Positions 1 through 5,822 of a stretch of DNA of 8,255 nucleotides are shown piece after piece. This DNA comes from a bacterium (GTDB lineage Bacteria; T1Sed10-126): positions 1 through 8,255 of the forward strand of contig PWOD01000110.1 in assembly GCA_003557545.1 (NCBI GenBank), in the 5' to 3' direction. The notes beneath the pieces were generated by a model. It was not told where the DNA came from and did not search any database. It saw nothing but the letters and a program-made list of their open reading frames with translations. Within the stretch, counting starts at the first letter, position 1, and every line of letters begins with the position of its first letter. A program made the translations under genes and the position numbers.

Positions 1-269
1 ACCTCTCCGGTCGAATGTTCCTTTACCCTGTACAGGTAATGTCCACTGCTCACAGAATACCCCGAGCCGCTCTTCACATCCCAGGCATAGGGGTCATCTG
101 ACGTCCGCTTTTTATAAACCATATCCCTGGTCAACCTATATAGTTTTAAGGTGCAAGTGCCGGCTGGTTCAGTTGCCGGCAAATAAGATCTATTAAACAG
201 ATCTGGGCAACTTGGTTTGGACCATTCCGCTGGATTATAAGCTACCGCATATCGACAAAAATTAACAGT
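1..269 (-). pseudogene. FlgD-Ig-like C-terminal domain fragment, no proper start, runs off left edge
   Basis: On the minus strand the frame is open for 89 codons from just after the DUF3006 stop codon to the window edge, in the same frame as that gene. The translation reads protein-like throughout. It has YNPAEW near the start, then TLKLYRLTRDMVYKK, then DDPYAWDVKSGSG, then SGHYLYRVKEHSTGEV. That order (an 'NP' strand, a 'lkiYdl-ge-V' strand, a W-D turn, 'sG-YlYrv') is the pattern of the FlgD-type Ig-like domain found at the C-terminus of many secreted proteins. No ATG occurs before position 122, and that ATG lies inside the domain; TTG at 182 has no ribosome binding site. I infer a 5'-truncated remnant of a larger exported protein whose end lies left of the window. 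Alternatives are an expressed short protein with an unusual start, or readthrough from DUF3006. The domain call is by eye. Confidence 0.5.
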
Positions 270-506
270 TTAGTCGTCAGATGAGCGACGGATTAATTTG
301 TCCTGGAGATTACGAATCTTTTTTCTCCGTTCTTCTTCAATATCAGGACGCAGCTCAAACGAAAGTTCCAGAGCCGCACCTTCGTGGGTGTTCTCCGGAA
401 GCAATTCAAGAGGAAAATTAAAGAGGAACCTTGATTCAACCAGCTCCAGAACAGCGCTTTTCTCCTCAATACGATCGACTATTGCTATTAGTTTATCTGT
501 ACTCAT
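270..506 (-). CDS. DUF3006 domain small protein (78 aa)
   Basis: A 78-residue cytosolic protein of the DUF3006 type. The diagnostic pattern is visible: an N-terminal 'IAIVDRIEEKSAVLEL' strand pair, then 'FPLELLPENTHEGAALEL', then a charged helix rich in Glu, Arg and Lys ending in 'IRNLQDKLIRR'. Length and layout are typical of the family. Its function is unknown; in Bacillota it is often encoded beside ComEC-like metallo-beta-lactamase-fold proteins, none of which is seen here. I place the start at the ATG at 506, not the GTG at 512. A GGGAGGT ribosome binding site at 514-520 lies 7 nt from the ATG but only 1 nt from the GTG. It follows the exonuclease gene by a 49-nt gap with no terminator, so cotranscription is possible, although an AT-rich stretch in the gap could hold a weak promoter. 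The open frame downstream of its stop is described separately. Confidence 0.85.
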   Translation of the reverse strand: MSTDKLIAIVDRIEEKSAVLELVESRFLFNFPLELLPENTHEGAALELSFELRPDIEEERRKKIRNLQDKLIRRSSDD

Positions 507-513
507 AATCACG

Positions 514-520
514 ACCTCCC
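514..520 (-). promoter_or_regulatory. Ribosome binding site of the DUF3006 gene
   Basis: The minus strand reads GGGAGGT, 7 nt upstream of the ATG at 506. The spacing decides the start: for the upstream in-frame GTG (510-512) the site would be only 1 nt away, too close for initiation. Confidence 0.75.
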
Positions 521-555
521 AGTCAGTATAAACTTTATATAAATCTGTTAAACAA

Positions 556-2316
556 TCAACCTTTAGCCAGCGAATAGATCTGTATAATGGGAAATTTTTC
601 TGACCAGAGACTTACTGTTACCTTACCAACCAGAGTAACTGACCGACCAGGTTGAAGAACACCAACTTGGTCAACTTGATCAGCCAGGATGAGTGCCTGA
701 CACCAGCCTGTTGTATCTTTTAAAGTCAACAGCTTATGGACCTCTCCAACCGAACGTAAATTAATCAGCTGCATTTTGGAAAGTTTAACTATCAGCGGAG
801 GAAAATTAGCTGAAAAAGGAAGTAGTTTTAAAAAGCCTTCACCCAGCTTATAAAGCTCTTTAGCGGTGATTTCACCATCATAAACAAAGTTTGCAGCAGT
901 CATCTCCTTCTCATGCCGTTCTAATAACCGGGATACAAACTGTTGAGCTGGCCTGTCAGTCACAGCTAATTTTTCTAACCAAACCGGCTCCTCAGATAAC
1001 CGTTTCACTAACAATTCCGGGCTATTATATTCAACTTCGTTCCGTAATTGCCGATGGAGCCTGTCAGGCAGACCATTAATAAAAAAATGAGCGGCTGGCG
1101 GTGTCCCCTGAACAACCAGTTCACCAGAAATGTTTTCTCGTAACCAATTAATCCCCCGACGATAAACCTGCCTCTCTAACCGGCTGTCAGACGACCATTT
1201 CCAGGCTCTTTCCAAAACAAAATAAGGACTGATTTCTGCTAAAACCTTATCGATATCACCCGGTGTTTCAGATTTTAAACGGGCATAAATCTCTCCAGAA
1301 GCCCGAGCGTCGGCCAGAGCCCGATGATGATCAACCAACTCCACCCCCATATGCTGACAGACACCTTTTAGACTATAACTGGGAAGTCCGGGTAAAGAGG
1401 CCTGGGCCACCCGCATCGAATCCGCAGAAGAATTGGGCAATCCACGCCCAAGATATTTTTTACAATGATGCCTTAAAAAAGAAAGGTCAAATCCTTTGTT
1501 ATGAGCTACCACAAGAGATTCGCCAAGAAATCGGAGGAATTTTTCCAGTGCCTCATCCGGGGGTAATCCAGCCTGCACGTCAGCATCAGTCAACCCGGTT
1601 ATTTCAACAATTTTAGGCGGCACTCTGTCCACAGAATGGACAGTGGTTTCAAAACTGTCTACCAACTGTCCCTTGTAATATTTAACAGCACCGATCTCAA
1701 TAATTTCACTGTTGCGGGCCGAATAACCGGTAGTTTCAAGGTCAACTGCAACAAAACTTGGTAACTCTGCCTCATATAGTTTACGAGCTACTGTTTCCAC
1801 AACACGATAGCAGAGCAAGGTTAAACAGATCTCAGCTTTTTCCAGACCGACAACTTGCTGACTCGTTCCAGAAAACTGTTGGACCGGCCGGGCCGAAAGA
1901 TAAAATTCCGAATCACCTAAATTTCCCATCTGATCCCCGGTAAACAGCCCAACATGAGTTGACATTCCGGACGGTTCCGCAGCAACTATTTCAACTTCAC
2001 CGCCCAGGGATCTCAACCCGTTCTGAAGCAGAGCGGCTGAAAGAAACGCAGAAAACCGGGGTGAAAATGACAGTTTGATCGGCTGTTTGTCCCGTAAAAG
2101 AGCCAGCAAAAAAACAGCCAGACTATCAAGATTCTGAATCTCTTGAGAAGAGCCAGCCGGCTCAGCAGAATTATCTAAAAACTGCTCAAGTTGGCTGGCC
2201 GATTCAATCTTCCGCCGGCGAAAAAAACTTTCCATCACAGCCGGACAATCCAGTTGTCGATCTAATCCAGCTCCAGGTAACAGCTCCCGTTCTGACCAGT
2301 TGTCTAACTCTATCAC
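556..2316 (-). CDS. DnaQ-type DEDDh 3'-5' exonuclease embedded in a RecJ-like scaffold (586 aa)
   Basis: The middle of the protein (residues about 187-350) is a complete DEDDh exonuclease domain. Exo I is VDLETTG (D192, E194), Exo II is AHNKGFD (D277), and Exo III is HRALAD (H331, D336). It should remove nucleotides from DNA or RNA 3' ends with two metal ions. The flanks look like RecJ. Residues 24-115 match its N-terminal helices, and SAALLQNGLRSLG (93-105) lines up with the helix after RecJ motif I. The motif-I aspartates are replaced by S85, R87 and S89. Residues 155-182 resemble the later DHH helix. Residues 355-470 resemble the section from 'VADVVPLVGENR' through the linker. Residues 478-584 match the RecJ C-terminal OB-fold (LLPFSANFPPLIV, then VTLVGKVTVSLW). 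The GGHxxAAG signature of DHHA1 is absent. DinG-type helicase motifs are also absent. The start is GTG, overlapping the PNP stop by 4 bp (GTGA) without a clear ribosome binding site, so translation is probably coupled. The exonuclease call is firm; the RecJ ancestry is a by-eye alignment. Confidence 0.9.
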   Translation of the reverse strand: MIELDNWSERELLPGAGLDRQLDCPAVMESFFRRRKIESASQLEQFLDNSAEPAGSSQEIQNLDSLAVFLLALLRDKQPIKLSFSPRFSAFLSAALLQNGLRSLGGEVEIVAAEPSGMSTHVGLFTGDQMGNLGDSEFYLSARPVQQFSGTSQQVVGLEKAEICLTLLCYRVVETVARKLYEAELPSFVAVDLETTGYSARNSEIIEIGAVKYYKGQLVDSFETTVHSVDRVPPKIVEITGLTDADVQAGLPPDEALEKFLRFLGESLVVAHNKGFDLSFLRHHCKKYLGRGLPNSSADSMRVAQASLPGLPSYSLKGVCQHMGVELVDHHRALADARASGEIYARLKSETPGDIDKVLAEISPYFVLERAWKWSSDSRLERQVYRRGINWLRENISGELVVQGTPPAAHFFINGLPDRLHRQLRNEVEYNSPELLVKRLSEEPVWLEKLAVTDRPAQQFVSRLLERHEKEMTAANFVYDGEITAKELYKLGEGFLKLLPFSANFPPLIVKLSKMQLINLRSVGEVHKLLTLKDTTGWCQALILADQVDQVGVLQPGRSVTLVGKVTVSLWSEKFPIIQIYSLAKG

Positions 2317-3131
2317 AGCTGTGGTATAAGCTTTCGAACCAGCCGCTTAAATTTATCTTTAGCCTTCTCAGTGGTTTCGATAACCTCAGCATGATCAAGC
2401 GGCTGATCAAGAATACCGGCCCCCATATTAGTGATACATGAGAGACCGAGAACTCGTAATCCACAGTGATTTGCAGCTACCACTTCAGGGACAGTAGACA
2501 TTCCGGCAAGATCTCCCCCCAGTCGACGGTACATTCTAACAGTAGCGGGAGTTTCATAAGAAGGCCCCATGGAAGCCACATAGACCGCTTCTTCCAGGGT
2601 GATTTTCAAACTGCGGGCCGCCTGGCGTGCCAGTTCTTTCAGCTCTGGATCATAGGCATAAGTCATATCAACAAACTGCGGACCAACATCAGGTGCTTGA
2701 ACACCGATCAAAGGATTATTACCTAAAAAATTAATGTGATCATCAATTAAAGCCAGGCTCCCAACAGAATACCCCTGATTAACTGCTCCGCTGGCATTGG
2801 TAACCAGCATTGTCGAACAACCAACAGCCTGCATCACCTGCACCGGAAAGACAATATCCTGGATTGGATGTCCCTCGTAATAATGATATCTCCCCTGCAT
2901 GAGGTAAACATTTCTATTTTCCAGCCGCCCCAGCACAAGCTGACCGGCGTGACCTTCGACACGAGATGGTAAAAAACCCGGGATATCCTCATAAGAGATA
3001 ACCACGGCATCTTCAACTTCATCTCCCAGCTCCCCTAACCCGGAACCAAGAATAAGACCCAGTTCTGGTTGAAAATCGATCTTTCCCCTGATGAACTCTG
3101 CTGTTGCTGCTATTTTTTCTGAAAGCTTCAA
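2313..3131 (-). CDS. punA: Purine nucleoside phosphorylase, trimeric inosine/guanosine type
   Basis: Cytosolic enzyme that splits inosine, guanosine and their deoxy forms with phosphate into the free base and (deoxy)ribose-1-phosphate, in purine salvage. At 272 residues it has the usual length of the trimeric PNP family. Visible signatures are LILGSGLG (phosphate loop, S30), EGHAG (H61), GRYHYYEGH (R81, H83), TNASGAVN (111-118), MGPSYETPATVRM (base-site E192), GMSTVPEVVAA (M211, S212) and SCITNMGAG (N235). All expected active-site residues are present. The start is TTG at 3131. A GGAGGT site at 3141-3146 lies 9 nt upstream, and a stop codon directly precedes the TTG in this frame, so no earlier start is possible. 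The TTG overlaps the stop of the GH94 gene (TTGA), and the gene's own stop overlaps the exonuclease start. The product may feed on nucleosides released by the neighbouring nuclease. The gene name follows common usage; deoD and pupG are also used for this family. Confidence 0.95.
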   Translation of the reverse strand: MKLSEKIAATAEFIRGKIDFQPELGLILGSGLGELGDEVEDAVVISYEDIPGFLPSRVEGHAGQLVLGRLENRNVYLMQGRYHYYEGHPIQDIVFPVQVMQAVGCSTMLVTNASGAVNQGYSVGSLALIDDHINFLGNNPLIGVQAPDVGPQFVDMTYAYDPELKELARQAARSLKITLEEAVYVASMGPSYETPATVRMYRRLGGDLAGMSTVPEVVAANHCGLRVLGLSCITNMGAGILDQPLDHAEVIETTEKAKDKFKRLVRKLIPQL

Positions 3132-5515
3132 CTAACATACACCTCCACATGAATTGCATCTCCCGTTTCAGGAAATGGTATTAAATCACCATCAAACTCT
3201 TTTTGATCAACCACTAACTTAGAAATCTCACCATCTCCTCCCGGTTTTTGAAAAATCTCAACCATCCACTCAACACCACGCAATTTTCTGTTAACCTTCA
3301 CGTAATCCCAATCAGGGGGTAAAGCAGGACTAATTTTTAACCCATCCCAGTCTGCCCTGACACCAAGAATATGATCAAGCACCGCCCGATAAACCCAGGA
3401 GGCCGTACCGGACAACCAGTGATAGTTACCCTGTCCAAAATCATCCGAATCAGGACCGGTTATATTCTGACAGTAAACATATGGTTCCAATCTATACAGA
3501 TCAGCATCATCGGCAGCGCGGGTCGTAGGGCTGATCTTTTTCCAGAGCTGATAGGCCTCTTTTCGCCAACCAAGTTCAGCCAGGGCCACCAGGGCAAAAG
3601 CGGCAGCATGGCTAAAGATCGAACCATTTTCCTTTTTGCCGGGATAAAACTGGGTAATTACCCCGATTTCAGGATCAATCTTATCATATGCCGGAGCAAA
3701 ATAACGCAGACCACAGGAACTATCTAACAGTTGATGTACAGCAGCAAAACTGAGCTCTGCTCGATCGCGATCCGCCACTCCTGACAGTACACCCCAGGTC
3801 TGTGTGTTAAGAAACAGCTGCCCGGCGGAATTTTTTGCACTCCCCACCGGCTCCCCTTCATCTGTGAATGCTCTCAGGTACCATTTACCATCCCAGCAGT
3901 CACGGTTTATTGTATTTTTTATCTGTTCAGCCTCCGACCGATAAGCTTCAATTCGATCCTTATCTTTATATCCATATTGATCAAGAATCTCCACGGTTTT
4001 CTGCAGAGCCAGGCAGAGAAACTGACCGATCCAGACCGACTCACCGGTTCCCTCATCACCCAGGGTATTTAATGCATCATTCCAATCACCATAGCGAATC
4101 AGAGGAAGTCCCCGCTCGCCACGCTGGGTTAAAACATAATCGATTCCCGCCAGCATGTGCTCCAGAACGGTCCCGCTTTCCTGACTGTCAAGATAAGGTA
4201 CCTGTTCTTCTAAAAACTGCCAATCACCTGTCTGTTTTAAATAGGCTTCAACCGCCAGCGGAACCCAGAGCGGATCATCGGCATTATTACTTTCATCAAA
4301 ATCCCTCGCTCCCCGAGGTGTCCGATGTGAATTTAAACCATTTTTGAAATTAAATGAAAGTATGTGCAGCAACTTCTCACGGCCCTCAGGAGCAGCAAAT
4401 GGAGTGCAACCATAGGTTTCATGACAACCATCCCTGTACCCCGTATATCCCTGCGAAGAGTGCCAGAACGAGGGAGCCCGACCGAACCATGTGTTAACTG
4501 TAACCTGATAGGGCAGCCAGCGATTAACCAGATTTTGCAGGTCGCGATCAGGCAGCTCTACCTGCACCGGAGAAAATCGTTCCTGCCAGTAGTCCAGGGT
4601 TTTGGCGCGGGCCTGTTCAACGTAACTGTTCGACCGGTAGTCAGACCAATCAACTTGCTCCAATTCAGTTGTTTCCACGACACCCACCATACAGCTCAAA
4701 TCTTGCTCTCCGCCCGCTGGCAGGGTGACTGTCCAGTCCATTGCACCAATAGCTTCAGAACCCTCTACTTCATGACAGCCCAACTGCTCTTGCTCCAGAG
4801 CCTGTGGGTTATGATAATCACGGTAGGGTCCAAAAAACTCACTGTGGCGGGTCTCCCAGCTCCGGGGTTTCTGGGTCGCTGTCATGTACATATGGTAGGG
4901 CCACTGCAATACCTCCCGGGGTACTCCTGTCTTAGTCTCCCAATGACGTTTATGGCCAAGCAGCAGATGATCTTTTTCAATATATCTGACAACTTTAAAC
5001 AGCTGGTCCCACTGACGATCAGTTGCATCACGAGCCGAATTCCCCATTAACCACTCACCTACAGCCACCACCCGGAGCCGGCGCTGCTCTGAACCCTGGT
5101 TGATAATTTTTAACGACCAGATCTCCTGATCTTCATCCGGAGGAACAAAATACTCTATCTCGGTTTTAATCCCCTGATATTCAGCTTCAATTCTGGTCAG
5201 TCCCGGTTGATGAATTGCTTGAAAATTTTCCAATGAACTATTCATTGGAACTCTATTTGGAGACCAGACAGTTCCCCGCTCCTCATCAACCAGATAAAAA
5301 AATCTTCCTGGACAATCACGCCGTAGTCCAGCCGACTCCCGACGCAGGGTGAAATGTCTGGCTGGATCAACATAGAAAGAAAAACCACCACCGTGCTGAC
5401 TGATCAAAGCACAATAATTACCATTGGTTAAATAATTAATCCACGGTAGAGGTGTATTAGGATTTTTGATTATAAAATTTCCCCGGTCATCAAACTCACC
5501 ATATTTATATTTCAC
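3128..5515 (-). CDS. GH94 family beta-glycoside phosphorylase (cellobiose phosphorylase-like, 795 aa)
   Basis: A cytosolic inverting glycoside phosphorylase that should split a beta-linked disaccharide with phosphate into a sugar-1-phosphate and a second sugar. Its length, about 800 residues, matches cellobiose, chitobiose and cellobionate phosphorylases and is too short for cellodextrin phosphorylase or cyclic-glucan synthases. The N-terminus has the family opening: FDDRGNFIIKNPNTPLPWINYL, read as two pieces at residues 8-18 and 19-29, followed by GGGFSFYVDP. The N-terminal beta-sandwich spans roughly 1-300 and the catalytic (alpha/alpha)6 barrel about 320-720. GDWND (476-480) contains the expected catalytic acid, D480 by analogy with chitobiose phosphorylase. 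GSIFSHAAAF (H636) and SGTASWVYRA (702-711) match phosphate-site segments. The start is GTG with only a weak AGGG site, but no ATG is available and the N-terminus aligns with the family. It is the first gene of an operon and has no sugar transporter beside it. Substrate is undecided: cellobiose, cellobionate, chitobiose and laminaribiose all remain possible. Confidence 0.92.
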   Translation of the reverse strand: MKYKYGEFDDRGNFIIKNPNTPLPWINYLTNGNYCALISQHGGGFSFYVDPARHFTLRRESAGLRRDCPGRFFYLVDEERGTVWSPNRVPMNSSLENFQAIHQPGLTRIEAEYQGIKTEIEYFVPPDEDQEIWSLKIINQGSEQRRLRVVAVGEWLMGNSARDATDRQWDQLFKVVRYIEKDHLLLGHKRHWETKTGVPREVLQWPYHMYMTATQKPRSWETRHSEFFGPYRDYHNPQALEQEQLGCHEVEGSEAIGAMDWTVTLPAGGEQDLSCMVGVVETTELEQVDWSDYRSNSYVEQARAKTLDYWQERFSPVQVELPDRDLQNLVNRWLPYQVTVNTWFGRAPSFWHSSQGYTGYRDGCHETYGCTPFAAPEGREKLLHILSFNFKNGLNSHRTPRGARDFDESNNADDPLWVPLAVEAYLKQTGDWQFLEEQVPYLDSQESGTVLEHMLAGIDYVLTQRGERGLPLIRYGDWNDALNTLGDEGTGESVWIGQFLCLALQKTVEILDQYGYKDKDRIEAYRSEAEQIKNTINRDCWDGKWYLRAFTDEGEPVGSAKNSAGQLFLNTQTWGVLSGVADRDRAELSFAAVHQLLDSSCGLRYFAPAYDKIDPEIGVITQFYPGKKENGSIFSHAAAFALVALAELGWRKEAYQLWKKISPTTRAADDADLYRLEPYVYCQNITGPDSDDFGQGNYHWLSGTASWVYRAVLDHILGVRADWDGLKISPALPPDWDYVKVNRKLRGVEWMVEIFQKPGGDGEISKLVVDQKEFDGDLIPFPETGDAIHVEVYVS
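3141..3146 (-). promoter_or_regulatory. Ribosome binding site of the TTG-initiated PNP gene
   Basis: The minus strand reads GGAGGT, 9 nt before the TTG at 3131 and inside the last codons of the GH94 gene. It is the evidence that the rare TTG codon is the true start of the phosphorylase. Confidence 0.75.
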
Positions 5516-5541
5516 AGCAAACCCTGCCTTTCTTTACTATC

Positions 5542-5567
5542 AGATGGTATTTGACTGGACACCATCT
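5542..5567 (-). promoter_or_regulatory. Inverted repeat AGATGGT-12-ACCATCT in the GH94 leader
   Basis: AGATGGT (5542-5548) and ACCATCT (5561-5567) are perfect 7-bp inverted arms around a 12-nt centre. The repeat sits about 26 bp upstream of the GTG start of the GH94 gene and at or just after the predicted transcription start. It could be a repressor operator or an mRNA leader hairpin. It lacks the U-tract of a terminator. The regulator is not identifiable. Confidence 0.45.
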
Positions 5568-5596
5568 ATTTTCCCCTACCTTGATTTTTCATTCAA
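5568..5596 (-). promoter_or_regulatory. Candidate promoter of the GH94-PNP-exonuclease operon
   Basis: On the minus strand TTGAAT (5591-5596) is followed after 17 nt by GAAAAT (5568-5573). This is a fair sigma-A match with a weak -10. The predicted start falls beside the 7-bp dyad. Another inverted repeat, CCTTGA/TCAAGG (5579-5584 and 5593-5598, 8-nt loop), overlaps the -35 element. No better promoter was found in the gap. Confidence 0.3.
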
Positions 5597-5598
5597 GG
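5579..5598. repeat. Inverted repeat CCTTGA-8-TCAAGG
   Basis: Perfect 6-bp arms at 5579-5584 and 5593-5598 with an 8-nt T-rich centre, overlapping the candidate -35 box of the GH94 operon. It is a possible second operator. The arms are short enough that chance cannot be excluded. Confidence 0.35.
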
Positions 5599-5728
5599 AA
5601 AAAATCTTTGCAGTCACTAATTACTCCTGTTAATTTACACCGATATCAACCACAGGCTGGTAAATCAATAATCTGGATAAACCAATTTTAAAACTGCTGG
5701 CTGGCCAAAACCAAACGGTTCCTACCAG

Positions 5729-5784
5729 GATACAAACAAACTCAATTTACTTATAATCTATCCAATAGTAAAATTGTTTAAACA
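5729..5784 (+). promoter_or_regulatory. Candidate promoter and palindrome upstream of the thioredoxin/CcdA-like gene
   Basis: A perfect TATAAT lies at 5752-5757. Only a weak -35 (GATACA, 5729-5734) stands 17 nt upstream. A start near 5764 would give a leader of about 59 nt. Just downstream, TGTTTAAACA (5775-5784) is a perfect 10-bp palindrome at about +12 to +21, where a repressor could bind. The ribosome binding site of the gene is weak (GGGGA, 5814-5818, 4 nt from the ATG). Confidence 0.35.
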
Positions 5785-5822
5785 GCTGGATTATTTTAAA
5801 AAATTATTTTCCCGGGGATTTT

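Larger units (their letters stand above)
5516..5822. other. Divergent intergenic control region (307 bp), no gene
   Basis: This region separates the minus-strand GH94 operon from the plus-strand thioredoxin/CcdA-like gene. I see no ORF with a ribosome binding site and no RNA gene in it. Its left part holds two dyads and a weak minus-strand promoter. Its right part is AT-rich and holds a perfect TATAAT and a 10-bp palindrome on the plus-strand gene's side. These elements are listed separately. Confidence 0.7.

Noticed and set aside
186-204. Two AGATCT hexamers separated by 7 bp
   Set aside because: A short self-complementary hexamer repeated once inside an open coding-like frame. It is too short to distinguish from chance and has no promoter context.
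1263-1616. Plus-strand open frame of 117 codons opposite the exonuclease domain
   Set aside because: The opposite strand encodes the intact Exo II and Exo III motifs. The plus-strand reading has no family features.
556-2316. DinG-type helicase/exonuclease fusion
   Set aside because: DinG-like proteins carry a long C-terminal helicase with Walker motifs. None is present, and the C-terminus reads as an OB-fold.
2204-2464. Minus-strand open frame spanning the PNP-exonuclease junction
   Set aside because: It overlaps two well supported genes in another frame. The GTGA overlap already explains the junction.
3868-4347. Plus-strand open frame of 159 codons opposite the GH94 gene
   Set aside because: Antisense shadow with His- and Pro-rich low-plausibility composition and no ribosome binding site. 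The opposite strand carries the conserved GH94 catalytic segment.
4364-5050. Plus-strand open frame of 228 codons opposite the GH94 gene
   Set aside because: It lies wholly antisense to a strongly supported GH94 gene, its protein has no recognisable motif, and no convincing ribosome binding site was identified for it.
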